Shown: positions 7,588 through 19,659, counted from the stretch's first letter. The stretch: DNA of 64,000 bases from Alphaproteobacteria bacterium HGW-Alphaproteobacteria-7 (GCA_002842735.1 PHEB01000001.1:124001-188000), one strand, 5' to 3'. A program made the numbers and translations. Notes: generated from the letters alone by a model not told the origin.

Positions 7588-8700
7588 TCAGTGCAGCGGG
7601 AGCTGGCTAAAATCCGTCAGCCCGACATCGCGCAAACCGCGCCACACATTGCGCGCCTGCACCGTTTCGGACACATCGTGGACACGCAGGATGTGCACGC
7701 CGGCCTCCATCCCCCTCACCGCCATTGCGAGCGACCCGGCGAGCCGCTGATCGGCAGGCTCCTCAGCCGACAGCGCGCCAATCATCCGCTTGCGGCTCGC
7801 CCCCAGCATAACCGGGCTGCCCAACGCGTGGAACAACGGCAAGGCGTTGATCAGCGCAAGGTTATCCGCCAGCGACTTGCCGAAACCGATGCCCGGATCG
7901 ACGATGATACGGTCTTCGGCAATGCCCGCCGCGATGGCGCGCGCGCGCGCTGCTTTGAGGAAGTCGAACACCTCGCTAACCACGTCAGCATATTGCCCGC
8001 CCGCGTGCAGATCCTCGCCCGCACCCGGCGCGTGCATCAAAACCACCGGGCAACCGCGCGCCGCAACCAGATCGATGCTGCGCGGATCATATCGCAGAGC
8101 CGAGACATCATTGACCATATGCGCGCCCGCCGTCAGCGCCGCTTCGAGCACGCCTGCGCGCCGGGTGTCGACGCTGATTGCGGCTCCCATTGCCGCGCAA
8201 TATTCGACAGCAGGGATCACCCGGCGGATTTCCTCATCCTCAAACGTCGCCGCAGCGCCGGGGCGGGTGCTTTCGCCGCCAATGTCGATGATCGCAGCCC
8301 CAGCCTCCAGCATCGCGGCGGCATGGGTGCGGCCGGCCTGCGCATCATCATGCGCTCCGCCATCGGAGAAACTGTCGGGCGTGACGTTGAGGATGCCCAT
8401 GATCTGCGGCTGATCGAGCCGGATCGTGCGCGCACCCAATTGCAGCGGAGGGTGTGCCTTCCTGAGGTTCGCCCACTGCAATGCTGCATCAGCGGCCACC
8501 GCATCAGGCAGTCTGGCCAGCGCCCGCTCCACCGTGGCTGCGGTGCAGATGATCCGGTCAGCCACCACCCCATCGCGGCGCAGCACCAGCGCAAATTCGC
8601 GGGCATAGGCCATGCTGCCGCCCAGCCGCACGGCGTCCCCCTCCACCGCCTGCGGGCCGGGGACGAGCGTGAGCGGGTGGAGATAGGCGGTGGCGGTCAT
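7588..8700 (-). CDS. folP: dihydropteroate synthase with N-terminal extension
   Basis: QIMGILNVTPDSFSDGG...IIDIGGESTRPGA...VDPGIGFGKS...LGASRKRMIG. Confidence 0.95.
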   Translation of the reverse strand: MTATAYLHPLTLVPGPQAVEGDAVRLGGSMAYAREFALVLRRDGVVADRIICTAATVERALARLPDAVAADAALQWANLRKAHPPLQLGARTIRLDQPQIMGILNVTPDSFSDGGAHDDAQAGRTHAAAMLEAGAAIIDIGGESTRPGAAATFEDEEIRRVIPAVEYCAAMGAAISVDTRRAGVLEAALTAGAHMVNDVSALRYDPRSIDLVAARGCPVVLMHAPGAGEDLHAGGQYADVVSEVFDFLKAARARAIAAGIAEDRIIVDPGIGFGKSLADNLALINALPLFHALGSPVMLGASRKRMIGALSAEEPADQRLAGSLAMAVRGMEAGVHILRVHDVSETVQARNVWRGLRDVGLTDFSQLPLH

Positions 8701-8792
8701 GCTGCCTCCCCCTCGGCAAATCCTGCAGGAATGAACACATGGAACACGGTCCAGTGGCGGGAATCGCAGGGCGTTTGGAGCGGCTTGGTCAT
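8697..8792 (-). CDS. 31-aa small ORF translationally coupled to folP (ATGA overlap)
   Basis: MTKPLQTPCDSRHWTVFHVFIPAGFAEGEAA; stop TGA overlaps folP ATG. Confidence 0.45.
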   Translation of the reverse strand: MTKPLQTPCDSRHWTVFHVFIPAGFAEGEAA

Positions 8793-9099
8793 GCCCAGCG
8801 GCTTAGCGGGTAGGAGCCGTGAACGATAGGATTGCGAGTCGATTATCGCCATCCGTGCTCTGCTTCGTCATCATATTCCGCCATTCTCGCGTTGGTAGCG
8901 GATCAGTTTTCAAAGTGACCCACTACCGATTCAACGACAGAACCAAGAAGCCCATAATATTGGCGATTTTAGCCGTCGTTATTCCACTAACATTTGCGCC
9001 TGCGTGAACCGGTCAACGATCACTATAGTACTGACTAGGAGGCCATCGCTGTCGTCTCGCGTTGCACAGCGTTGGCAACCCGGTTGTCGATAAATTCGC

Positions 9100-10131
9100 T
9101 CAGCGCCCTCTTGGCTCGCGAGCGATGGCGCGCATCTTCTGGACAAACTCAATGTCGCCCCTATCTAGCGCGAGCGTTTCGAGGCTTTGCCCCTTTGGCG
9201 TCTTATGCAGGATATTAGCACCTGCATTGTGCAACATACGCAGCAGGTCTAGGGTCGGCTCGTATTTGCGATCGCGGTCGGGATATTGGAGATAATTCGC
9301 GACACCGAATCCGTTGGCGTCGATCAGGCTCGCATTCGCGCCTTTTTCGAGCAGGAACTCGACCGTGTTGAAACGCCGCATGCTCACTTCGCCGACATAG
9401 TCCACCGCCTGCATCAGGGGCGTCGAACCCTGATAGAAGGGCTCGCCGAATGTGTGATGCTGAGCCGGGCGGGTGCGCGTGTCCCTCACATCGATATCCG
9501 CTCCTGCAGCCAGCAGGTAGTTCATCGTGTTCGTCACAGACTGCGCGTATTCGGCCAAGTTTTCATGACTCGTGTCGGTTCTGCGTCTCGCACAATAGTG
9601 AAGCGCGCTCGCACCATCTTTATCGGTGAAATTCACCTTGACGCCCTGTTGGGTCAGCAAGCGGGCGTTGTTCTCCCCCATAGAGCGCCCCCAGCAGACA
9701 TAAGAGATCGGGCGCCGAGCATTGTCGAATTGCTCGTCGAGGTCGAAACCAGCGCTGATCAACGTCTGAACAACGTCTTGGCCGGGCGTGCAGTCACCTC
9801 TGTCGAAATCGCAGTTACCACTTCCATATAGGTAGAAAACGAGGCTGTGTCCGGTCGAGAGGTCTTTGGCATCGACGAGGCCTTCGTTGAGGTAGAACAT
9901 CGCATCTTCGAGATTGCCCTGCCGCATGGCCGAGACGAACTGTCTCTCTACCGCAGACAGGCGCTCGCTGCGCGGGGCCTTTTGCGGCTCGACCTCAGCC
10001 AGCGAAACTTGTTTGGAAGACTGTCCGGTCACATCGGCCAGAACTTTGGTTTCCGCCTCTTCCGCATTGTTCGAACAGGCCACTAGGTTAAGGAAAACGC
10101 CAGCGACGAATAACGACACAGTGACCCGCAA
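9100..10131 (-). CDS. ankyrin-repeat lipoprotein
   Basis: MRVTVSLFVAGVFLNLVACSNN lipobox; ankyrin-type DKDGASALHYCARR.., GSTPLMQAVDYV.., TVEFLLEKGANASLIDANGFGV. Confidence 0.8.
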   Translation of the reverse strand: MRVTVSLFVAGVFLNLVACSNNAEEAETKVLADVTGQSSKQVSLAEVEPQKAPRSERLSAVERQFVSAMRQGNLEDAMFYLNEGLVDAKDLSTGHSLVFYLYGSGNCDFDRGDCTPGQDVVQTLISAGFDLDEQFDNARRPISYVCWGRSMGENNARLLTQQGVKVNFTDKDGASALHYCARRRTDTSHENLAEYAQSVTNTMNYLLAAGADIDVRDTRTRPAQHHTFGEPFYQGSTPLMQAVDYVGEVSMRRFNTVEFLLEKGANASLIDANGFGVANYLQYPDRDRKYEPTLDLLRMLHNAGANILHKTPKGQSLETLALDRGDIEFVQKMRAIAREPRGR

Positions 10132-10241
10132 GGAACCCTCCGATATTATCCCGTTCGAAATACTCGATTTTTCTGTATTTGCAATTGATTTCTATCTCTT
10201 CACTTCAACAAACGCGAACATCCACTGCAATCAGGCGTAGA

Positions 10242-11414
<1,173 letters not shown>

Positions 11415-11428
11415 TTATCCACAGGCAT

Positions 11429-11581
11429 GAGTCTTTGAGGAGTCCGCGTCAAGCGCCTAATTATGCGCGCATTATGGTTAACGCTGCATCAACGCAGCGG
11501 AACGAAGCAAGACCGGCACAAGATGTTGAGTCCCGCGCCGCGCAAGGGACTCGATATGCAGCGGTGTGGCCCGCAGGACTC
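11429..11581. promoter_or_regulatory. ccrM upstream region: five GANTC sites and one CtrA-like TTAACCAT
   Basis: GAGTC/GACTC at 11429, 11440, 11528, 11548, 11577; TTAACCAT on minus strand at 11474-11481. Confidence 0.65.
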
Positions 11582-11614
11582 ACCTGCTACGCCATCAACC
11601 GTGCAAAATTCCGA

Positions 11615-12238
11615 TCAGATCAACGTCAGCTGCGCAACCGGGGCAAAGCTGCGGCGGTGTAGCGAGGTCGGGCCGTGGCGGCGCAGCGCCTCCATGTGTT
11701 CGGCCGTGCCGTAACCCTTGTTGCGCTCCCACCCGTATTGCGGGTGCGCAGCTGCGGCCTCCACCATCAACCGGTCGCGCCATTCCTTGGCGATGATCGA
11801 CGCGGCAGAGATCGCCGGTTCGATCCCGTCTCCGCCAACGATGGCGCGCGCGGGCCAGCCCCATTCGGCGCAGCGACCGGAAGGGGTCATATTGCCATCG
11901 ATCAGCACTTCGCGCACCGGCGCGGGAATCGCGGCAGTCAGGCGAGCCACCGCGCGGGTCATCGCCTCCATCGTCGCGATGAAGATATTGAGCCGGTCGA
12001 TCTCGTCAGGCTCCACCACCGCCACTGCCCAGCCGCAGCTTGCGCGAATAGCCGTTTCCAGCCGCGCACGGCGGGCGGGCGAAAGCTGCTTGGAATCATC
12101 GAGCCCAGTGGGTATCTCAACCCCAAGCACAACCGCCGCGGCCACCACCGGCCCGGCCAACGGCCCGCGCCCGGCCTCGTCAACCCCGATGACAAGGCCG
12201 CCGTTTGTAACCGTGAAACCCGGAGTGACCCCAAACAT
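11615..12238 (-). CDS. rnhB: ribonuclease HII
   Basis: GLVIGVDEAGRGPLAGPVVAAAVVLG...DSKQLSPARR...ISAASIIAKEWRD. Confidence 0.95.
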   Translation of the reverse strand: MFGVTPGFTVTNGGLVIGVDEAGRGPLAGPVVAAAVVLGVEIPTGLDDSKQLSPARRARLETAIRASCGWAVAVVEPDEIDRLNIFIATMEAMTRAVARLTAAIPAPVREVLIDGNMTPSGRCAEWGWPARAIVGGDGIEPAISAASIIAKEWRDRLMVEAAAAHPQYGWERNKGYGTAEHMEALRRHGPTSLHRRSFAPVAQLTLI

Positions 12239-13409
12239 GGCCCGTTCTTTCCCTCTGACCGCCGCACTTTCCCTACCCGCGTTGATGCTGGCAAGCTGTG
12301 GCGCTGAAAAACTTGGGGCCGAAACCGGGGAAACCGCCGGATCGGCAGCCGATGGCGCTCCGTTTGTCATCAGCGAAGTGGCGACGTTTGAGGAACCCTG
12401 GGCGATTGAATTTGCGCCGGGCACCACGGTTCTGTTCGTCACTGAAAAGGCGGGCACGGTGAAGTTTATCGACACGGCAACGGGAACCATCGGCACGGTC
12501 AGCGGCGTTCCCGAAGTGGCCTATGGAGGGCAAGGCGGATTGGGCGACATCGCCTTCCTGCCCGCCGAAGCCTCAGACGTTCTGGGGCAGCGCACAATCT
12601 ATCTCAGCTGGGCCGAGGCGGGCGCGGATGACACGCGCGGGGCGGCGGTTGGCAAGGGGACACTGGTGTGCGCCAGCACCGAGACTTGCACCATCGAAGG
12701 CCTCAGCGTCATCTGGCGGCAAGCCCCCAAGGTGACCGGGCGCGGGCATTATTCGCACCGCATCAGCGTGTCGCCCGATGGTCAGCACCTTTATATCGCC
12801 AGCGGCGAACGTCAGAAGATGGAGCCTGCGCAGGACACATCGAACACGCTCGGCACGATCGTCCGGCTCAATCTGGATGGCACACCGGCGGCGGGCAATC
12901 CGATGGCGGATCAGGGCGGCGTGACAGCGGAAATCTGGTCTTACGGGCACCGCAACATTCTGGGGATGGATTGGGACGCGCAAGGGCGCCTGTGGGAAGT
13001 CGAACACGGCCCGGCGGGCGGGGATGAACTCAACCTCGTCCAGCGCGGTGCCAATTATGGCTGGCCGGTGCGTTCCTATGGCGAACATTACAACGGCGGC
13101 GCAATTCCTGATCACAGCGCCGATGATGGCTTCGCCAAGCCCGCGATGTTCTGGAATCCGGTGATCGCGCCGGGCGATATGCTGATTTATGACGGCACAA
13201 TGTTCGACAACTGGCAGGGACGCGCGCTGATTGTGGGGCTTGGTTCGCAGGCTTTGGTCGAGGTCGCTATCGAAGGTGACAGTGCGAGCGAGGTCAGCCG
13301 CCATGAATTCGACCGTCGGCTACGCTCGCTTGCGCAAGGGCCAGACGGCGCGCTGTGGATCGCCGAGGATGGCAAGGGCGCGCGGGTGTTGAAGCTTTCC
13401 CCGCAATGA
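12237..13409 (+). CDS. PQQ-dependent sugar dehydrogenase-like lipoprotein
   Basis: MARSFPLTAALSLPALMLASCGAEK lipobox; EEPWAIEFAPG.., GHRNILGMDWDAQGRLWEVEHGPAGGDELN. Confidence 0.9.
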   Translation: MARSFPLTAALSLPALMLASCGAEKLGAETGETAGSAADGAPFVISEVATFEEPWAIEFAPGTTVLFVTEKAGTVKFIDTATGTIGTVSGVPEVAYGGQGGLGDIAFLPAEASDVLGQRTIYLSWAEAGADDTRGAAVGKGTLVCASTETCTIEGLSVIWRQAPKVTGRGHYSHRISVSPDGQHLYIASGERQKMEPAQDTSNTLGTIVRLNLDGTPAAGNPMADQGGVTAEIWSYGHRNILGMDWDAQGRLWEVEHGPAGGDELNLVQRGANYGWPVRSYGEHYNGGAIPDHSADDGFAKPAMFWNPVIAPGDMLIYDGTMFDNWQGRALIVGLGSQALVEVAIEGDSASEVSRHEFDRRLRSLAQGPDGALWIAEDGKGARVLKLSPQ

Positions 13410-13945
13410 CAACGGCTGCCACTGCCCCCACCACCGCAACGCTGATCCCGCTGGAGGCGGTTGATCCCGCCATGATCGAGGCGGTGCTTGACCGCGCGTT
13501 CGGCGCGGATCGTCACGCGCGCACGGCCTACCGCATCCGCGAAGGCATGGATTGGCTGCCGGGTCTGAGCCTGGCGGCGCTGGATGAAGACGATCTGCTG
13601 GTCGCCACGATTCAATGCTGGCCCATCGCGCTCCAGACGCGGCAGGGGCCGGTGCCGTTGGTGATGGTCGGGCCGGTGGCGGTGGTGCCCGAACGGCAGG
13701 GCGAAGGCTTTGGCGTCGGCTTGATGAGCGCGATGATCGCTGAAGATGCGCGGCTGGCGGCAGGCGGGCAGGCGCTGGCGCAGGTGTTGATCGGCGATGC
13801 CGAATACTATGGGCGCTGGGGCTTTTCCGCGGCAATGACAGGCGGCTGGCGCTGCCCCGGCCCCTATGAACCGCATCGGCTGCTGGCACGCGGTGCGGGT
13901 TTGGCGGCAATGCCGGCCGAAGGAATGCTGGGCCCGTGGGAATAA
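13406..13945 (+). CDS. GNAT family N-acetyltransferase
   Basis: VMVGPVAVVPERQGEGFGVGLMSAMIAEDARLAAGGQALAQVLIGDAEYYGRWGFSAAM. Confidence 0.85.
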   Translation: MTTAATAPTTATLIPLEAVDPAMIEAVLDRAFGADRHARTAYRIREGMDWLPGLSLAALDEDDLLVATIQCWPIALQTRQGPVPLVMVGPVAVVPERQGEGFGVGLMSAMIAEDARLAAGGQALAQVLIGDAEYYGRWGFSAAMTGGWRCPGPYEPHRLLARGAGLAAMPAEGMLGPWE

Positions 13946-14008
13946 TAAGAAGGAGCAGCTTAGCCCCTTCACCTTGCGCAAAGCTTCTGGCATCGCTCTA
14001 ATCGAACC

Positions 14009-14563
14009 ATGCCCTATGAACCGCCCCCCTATCTCGCCGAACTGACGCTGGCCGAAATCGCCGATCTGGTGGCGCAGCGCAAATTGCCGCCGCTCGAAGG
14101 CTGGGCACCGCAGCAATCGGGCGACAGCGCGATGCGGATCGCGGCCGACGGCACCTGGTATCACGAAGGCAGCCCGATCCGGCGTGAAGCGATGGTGCGC
14201 GCCTTTGCCGGGCTGCTCAAACGCGACGACAGCGGCCAGCACTGGCTGATCACCCCGTTCGAGAGACTTAGCATCGCAGTTGATGACGCCGCCTTCATCG
14301 CGGTCGATTGCGTGCGCGCCGATGATGCGCTGGTGTTCCGGCTCAACACCGATGACATCGTGATTGCCGGGCCGGATCACCCCTTGCGCGCAGCAGGCGA
14401 TGCCGATGCCCCGGCGCTCTACCTCGATGTCAGGCGTGGGTGCGAGGCGCGATTGAACCGCTCAACTTACGCGCAACTGGCCGAAATTGCGCTGGCCGAA
14501 GGGGCCGAGGACAATAGCTGGCAAGTCACCAGCAAAGGTCAGGCGTTTTCGCTGCTGCCATGA
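14009..14563 (+). CDS. DUF1285 domain-containing protein
   Basis: MRIAADGTWYHEGSPIRREAMVRAFAGLLKRD..HWLITPFERLSIAVDDAAFIAV. Confidence 0.85.
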   Translation: MPYEPPPYLAELTLAEIADLVAQRKLPPLEGWAPQQSGDSAMRIAADGTWYHEGSPIRREAMVRAFAGLLKRDDSGQHWLITPFERLSIAVDDAAFIAVDCVRADDALVFRLNTDDIVIAGPDHPLRAAGDADAPALYLDVRRGCEARLNRSTYAQLAEIALAEGAEDNSWQVTSKGQAFSLLP

Positions 14564-15186
14564 TGCCATCCCCCGCCGCCAGCATTTACGACCCGCTTGC
14601 TCAGGCATTTACCGAAGGCCACCGCACGCCCATCCCCGATCTGCTCAGCGACGCGCATTTCGCACAGGGTGGCCGCACCACGCCTGCCGCCGTGCTGATT
14701 GCGGTGACCGATGCGGCGCATGATCCGCAGGTTATCCTGACCCAGCGCCCGCGCGCGATGCGCGAACATCCGGGGCAGGTCGCCTTTCCGGGCGGTAAGA
14801 TCGATCCGGGTGAGGACGCCATCACCGCCGCCTTGCGCGAGGCCGAGGAGGAACTCGCTATGCCGCGCGATGCGGTTCGAGTGATCGGAACCAGCGATGT
14901 CTATCATACTGGCACCGGCTTTCTGGTGACGCCGGTGGTCGGCGTGGTGCCACCGGGGCTGTGCCTCACCCCCAACCCTTCGGAGGTGGAAGCATGGTTC
15001 GAAGCCCCGCTCGGCCTGCTGCTCGATCCGGAAAGCTGGACGACGAACGAGGTGTTCTGGCGCGGCGCAACCCGGCGTTACCTCGAACTGGAATGGCAAG
15101 GTTTCCGCATCTGGGGCGTGACCGCGGCGATCATCGCCAACCTTTCGCGCCGGATCGCGATAAAGGCGCTGCGCGATGCGGCGTGA
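14560..15186 (+). CDS. CoA pyrophosphatase (Nudix)
   Basis: RPRAMREHPGQVAFPGGKIDPGEDAITAALREAEEELA Nudix box. Confidence 0.92.
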   Translation: MMPSPAASIYDPLAQAFTEGHRTPIPDLLSDAHFAQGGRTTPAAVLIAVTDAAHDPQVILTQRPRAMREHPGQVAFPGGKIDPGEDAITAALREAEEELAMPRDAVRVIGTSDVYHTGTGFLVTPVVGVVPPGLCLTPNPSEVEAWFEAPLGLLLDPESWTTNEVFWRGATRRYLELEWQGFRIWGVTAAIIANLSRRIAIKALRDAA

Positions 15187-16360
15187 TCTCACCCAAGCCG
15201 AATGGCCGCACCGCGCTGGCCTTGCCGCGCTGACAGCGGCGCTGGGCGCGGCGAATATCCGCTGGGTCGGCGGCGCGGTGCGCGATGGCTTGCTGGGCGT
15301 AGAGGTGCATGATGTCGATTGCGCCACCGTGCTGATGCCCGCCGAGGTGATCGACCGCTGCGCCCGCGCGGGCATTCGCACCGTTCCCACCGGGATCGAA
15401 CATGGCACGGTCACCGCGATCCTTGCCGATGGCCCGGTCGAAATCACCACCTTGCGCCGCGATGTTGCCACCGATGGCAGGCGCGCCACCATCGCCTTTG
15501 CCCGCGATTGGGCAGAGGATGCCGCGCGGCGCGATTTCACCATCAACGCGCTCTATGCCCATCCTGAAACGCTGGAAATTGCCGATTATTTCGGCGGGCT
15601 GGATGATCTGGCGGCGCACCGCGTCCGGTTCATCGGCGATGCGCGCGAACGGATAGCCGAGGATCACTTGCGGATTCTACGCTATTACCGCTTTCAGGCG
15701 CGCTTTGGCGCAGCATTGGACACCGAGGCGGAGGCTGCCTGCGCAGACCTCGCTCACACTCTGAAAGGGTTGAGCCGGGAACGGGTGGCGGCGGAATTGC
15801 TGACATTGCTGGCCCTACCCGATCCGCACGCCACGCTGGAACGGATGCGCGCGCACGGCGTGCTCGGCGTGATCCTGCCCGAAGCTTGCGCCGCGCAGCT
15901 TGCCGCGCTTGCCCGGTTGATCGCGCAGGAGAGCGCGCAAGGGGTCGCCCCCGATCCGGTGCGGCGGTTGGCAGCCCTGCTCCCCCCTTCGCCCGATGTC
16001 GCCGAGACGGTCGCCGCGCGGCTGCGGCTGTCCAAAACGCAGCGCGCGCGGTTGATTGGCGCGGCTGAACGCGTGGCAGACGACGCCGCCAACCCCCGCG
16101 CGCTTGCCTATCGTGTCACAGTGCCGTCGGCGGTTGACCGGTTGCTGCTGCTGGGCGGCGATGCGCGCGCGCTGATTGGCTGGACGCCGCCGGTCTTCCC
16201 GCTGAAAGGCGGCACGATTGTCGCACGCGGAGTTACCGCTGGCCCGGCGGTTGCGCGTGTGCTGCAAGCGGTGGAGCAACGCTGGGTCGCTGAAGGTTTT
16301 CCCGATCCTGCACGGATCGAAACCCTGCTCAACGAGGAATTGGCAAAGACCGCGACGTGA
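15176..16360 (+). CDS. cca: CCA tRNA nucleotidyltransferase
   Basis: IRWVGGAVRDGLLGVEVHDVDCAT...RRDFTINALYAHPET..RFIGDARERIAEDHLRILRYYRFQARFG. Confidence 0.93.
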   Translation: MRRDLTQAEWPHRAGLAALTAALGAANIRWVGGAVRDGLLGVEVHDVDCATVLMPAEVIDRCARAGIRTVPTGIEHGTVTAILADGPVEITTLRRDVATDGRRATIAFARDWAEDAARRDFTINALYAHPETLEIADYFGGLDDLAAHRVRFIGDARERIAEDHLRILRYYRFQARFGAALDTEAEAACADLAHTLKGLSRERVAAELLTLLALPDPHATLERMRAHGVLGVILPEACAAQLAALARLIAQESAQGVAPDPVRRLAALLPPSPDVAETVAARLRLSKTQRARLIGAAERVADDAANPRALAYRVTVPSAVDRLLLLGGDARALIGWTPPVFPLKGGTIVARGVTAGPAVARVLQAVEQRWVAEGFPDPARIETLLNEELAKTAT

Positions 16361-16635
16361 CCTGCCCGACGGGATGAACCGAGACTAAAGAACGGCGGGC
16401 TGCATTCAAGGGCGGCGCCTTGCGGTTGTCACCCACGTCGGGCCCGGGCTAGGAATGGGTCACGGGTCAATGCACCGCATTCGCAACCGCGACGGCAGCA
16501 GCATTTTAATTGACCTCGGCCACACTCTCTGGCCTCTCGCTGCGGCCAACCCGGTCGCTGGGATCCTCCGTATCCCGCAGAGCTTGTCGTCCCGTTCGGC
16601 AATCCTCCGGCAACGTGTAACAATGGAGTATATCA

Positions 16636-17148
16636 ATGAAATCTGTTAAACTGGCGCTGATTGCCGCCGTGTTTGCTGCGACCCCCACAGTGGCTTTCGC
16701 ACAGGACGTGGGCGCGACAATCTACGGGAATGATGGAAACCCGATCGGCACGGTCGAACAGAAGACCGAACAGGTGGTCGTGATCAACACCGGCAAGCAC
16801 AAGGCCCCGATTCCCGCCAATCTGTTGTTCGAAAACGATAAGGGTCACGCCGTCAACGCTACCACAGCACAGATTGATGCGATGATGGATCAACAGCTCG
16901 CTGCTGCTGCGGCCAAGCGTGATGCGGCGCTGGTCACTGGCGCAGCAGTGGTATCGGTCAACGGCAATCCGGCAGGCAAGCTGGGCGAGGTTGATCTGGC
17001 CGCCGATGAAATCACGCTGGAAAGCCCCGACGGGCCGATCTTGCTCAAGAAAGAATATTTTATCGTCGATAACGATGGCCAGCTCAAGGCGCTGGTTACG
17101 CGTGATCAGATCGCCAACGCTGCCGCTAGCCGCAAGGCGGGCGGATAA
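16636..17148 (+). CDS. exported hypothetical protein
   Basis: Signal peptide MKSVKLALIAAVFAATPTVAFAQD; repeated short motif IGTVEQKTEQVVV / AGKLGEVDLAADEITL. Confidence 0.75.
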   Translation: MKSVKLALIAAVFAATPTVAFAQDVGATIYGNDGNPIGTVEQKTEQVVVINTGKHKAPIPANLLFENDKGHAVNATTAQIDAMMDQQLAAAAAKRDAALVTGAAVVSVNGNPAGKLGEVDLAADEITLESPDGPILLKKEYFIVDNDGQLKALVTRDQIANAAASRKAGG

Positions 17149-17223
17149 CCTTACCGACCGCTCCCTCACAAGGGTCGTAATCGGGCTGCGGGTGCTGCAA
17201 TCGCATCCGCAGCCCTTTCAGCG

Positions 17224-19530
17224 TCAGTCAAACCGGCCCGACTTGGGGAAGCCCTGCGGCGGCATTCGCCCGGCGGCCCCGCGCGCCACCTTCCACATGC
17301 GGATTTCGGTTTCGGTGCGGGTGCGTTCGCCCGATCCGCCCATCTGCCAGCTGAGGCCATCGCCCAGCACAAAGGTGATCGCGTCGGACAACCCGCCGTC
17401 GCGGTAGCGCTGCAATTGCACCCCCTGCCCGCGCGCCATCACCGGCAGTTCTTCAAGGTTGAACACCACCAGCTTGCGGTTGTCCCCGACGCAGGCGACA
17501 TGATCGTGGGTGGGCGCAATCTCGCGGATCACCCGCAGCGCAGCGCCATCTTTCAGGTTCACCACCTGCCGCCCTTTGCGTGTTTCGGCCAGCAGATCAT
17601 CCATCGCCGCCACAAAGCCCTTGCCGTGGCTTGAGGCGAGCAGCAACCGCCCGCCCGGGCGGTGCACCATCATCGCAGTGATCGCGGCTTCGCTTTCAAG
17701 GTCGACCATGGTGCGCACCGGTTCGCCGAACCCGCGCGCGCCGGGAAGCTTGTCGCACCCCAGCGTATAGAACCGCCCGTCGGATGCAGCCAACAACAGC
17801 TTATCAGTCGTCTGCGCATGGAGGATGAAGGCGAGGCTGTCGCCCTCCTTGTATTTGAATTCCTGATCCAGCGGCACGTGGCCGCTCGCCGCGCGGATCC
17901 AGCCTTTCTGGCTGAGGATCACCGTGACCGGGGCCTTTTCAATCATCGCATCCATGCTGAATTCGACCGCAGGCGCGGCTTCGGCAATCAGCGTGCGGCG
18001 CGCGCCGAGCGCGGTATCCTCGGCGTATTCCTTGCGCAGCGCCTTGAGATCGCGTTTCAGCCGGGTGCGCTGTTTCGCGGGGCTTTCCAGCAGCGCCTGC
18101 AATTCCGCCTCTTCGGCCAGCAGCGTGTCCTGTTCCTTGCGCAGCTCCATTTCCTCCAGCTTGCGCAAAGACCGCAGCCGCATATTGAGGATCGCTTCGG
18201 CCTGCCGGTCGGTAAGGTCGAATTCGGCCATCATCAGCGGCTTGGGCTCATCCTCGGTGCGGATGATTTCGATCACCCGGTCAAGGTTGAGGAAGGCGAT
18301 GATGTAACCGCGCACCAGTTCCAGCCGCGATGCGATCTTGTCCAGCCGATGCTGCGCGCGGCGTTGCAGGATGTCTATCTGCGCCGCCGTCCAGCTGCCC
18401 AGCAGTTCCTTCAGCCCCATCACCATCGGGGTGCGCCCCAAACCGGGCTGCGCATCGAGCACGTTCAGATTGAGGCTGAACCGGGTTTCCAGATCGGTCA
18501 GCTTGAACAGGCTTTCTTTCAGCAGTTCAGGATCGACATTGCGGCTTTTGGGGGTGAGCACGATGCGGATCGCGGTATCGCTTTCATCGCGCACGTCTTC
18601 CAGAATCGGCAGTTTGCGATCACCGATCAGCGCGGCGATCTGTTCGATCAGCTTGCCCTTGGGCACCTGATAGGGGATTTCCGAGATAACAAGCTGCCAC
18701 TGCCCGCCGCCCAGCCGTTCGATCCCGGCGGCGATATCATCGGCGTCCTTGGCCTCTGGCGCGTGGAACTTGCCGCGCAGGCGGAAACTGCCGCGTCCGG
18801 TGCGATAGGCCTCGGCAATGCTGGCCGCGCTGTCGACCACCTGCCCGCCGGTAGCAAAATCGGGGCCATGGAACAGTTCCATCAGCCGCGCATGTTCCAC
18901 GTGGGGATTGTCGATCAGTTCCAGCGTCGCGTCGATCACTTCTGCAACATTGTGGCTGGGAATGCTGGTCGCCATGCCGACCGCGATCCCGCTTGACCCA
19001 TTGGCGAGCAGGTTGGGGAACAGGCCGGGGAAAATTTCCGGCTCGACCTCTTCACCGTTGTAAGTCGGCAGAAAATCGACCGTGCCTTCATCCAGCCCCG
19101 CCATCAGCGCCAGCGCGGTCTTGGTCAGCCGCGCTTCGGTATAGCGATAGGCGGCGGCGTTATCGCCATCGACATTGCCGAAGTTGCCCTGGCCTTCAAC
19201 CAGCGGATAACGCAGCGCAAAATCCTGCGCCAGCCGCACCATCGCGTCATAAACCGAGGCATCGCCATGCGGGTGATACTTGCCGATCACATCGCCGACC
19301 ACGCGCGCCGATTTCTTGAACGCTGAGGATGGATCAAGCTTCAACTGCCGCATCGCCCACAGCAATCGGCGGTGCACCGGCTTCAACCCGTCGCGCAGAT
19401 CGGGGAGCGAGCGCGCGGTGATGGTGGACAGTGCATAAACGAGGTAGCGTTCGGACAGCGCAGCATCGAACGGCGCATCGACGATCGCATCAAACGGGTC
19501 TTCTGGCGGGGTGGTAACAGTGTCGGACAT
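17224..19530 (-). CDS. parC: DNA topoisomerase IV subunit A
   Basis: [36 protein letters not shown]...[22 protein letters not shown]. Confidence 0.96.
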   Translation of the reverse strand: MSDTVTTPPEDPFDAIVDAPFDAALSERYLVYALSTITARSLPDLRDGLKPVHRRLLWAMRQLKLDPSSAFKKSARVVGDVIGKYHPHGDASVYDAMVRLAQDFALRYPLVEGQGNFGNVDGDNAAAYRYTEARLTKTALALMAGLDEGTVDFLPTYNGEEVEPEIFPGLFPNLLANGSSGIAVGMATSIPSHNVAEVIDATLELIDNPHVEHARLMELFHGPDFATGGQVVDSAASIAEAYRTGRGSFRLRGKFHAPEAKDADDIAAGIERLGGGQWQLVISEIPYQVPKGKLIEQIAALIGDRKLPILEDVRDESDTAIRIVLTPKSRNVDPELLKESLFKLTDLETRFSLNLNVLDAQPGLGRTPMVMGLKELLGSWTAAQIDILQRRAQHRLDKIASRLELVRGYIIAFLNLDRVIEIIRTEDEPKPLMMAEFDLTDRQAEAILNMRLRSLRKLEEMELRKEQDTLLAEEAELQALLESPAKQRTRLKRDLKALRKEYAEDTALGARRTLIAEAAPAVEFSMDAMIEKAPVTVILSQKGWIRAASGHVPLDQEFKYKEGDSLAFILHAQTTDKLLLAASDGRFYTLGCDKLPGARGFGEPVRTMVDLESEAAITAMMVHRPGGRLLLASSHGKGFVAAMDDLLAETRKGRQVVNLKDGAALRVIREIAPTHDHVACVGDNRKLVVFNLEELPVMARGQGVQLQRYRDGGLSDAITFVLGDGLSWQMGGSGERTRTETEIRMWKVARGAAGRMPPQGFPKSGRFD

Positions 19531-19659
19531 GGCCCCCCTCTAGCAATCCGCCGCACCGCGAGGGAGAGGGGTTTCCACAGGCTTGAGCTCTTATGCTGCC
19601 AGCGCGCTAAGATGCTGTCGCATCACGCGCTGGAAATGCTCAAGCGCCGCACGGGCTTA

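Noticed and set aside
18895-18911. Possible third parS (TGTTCCACGTGGGG) inside parC
   Set aside because: Right half-site does not match; too degenerate for a ParB site.
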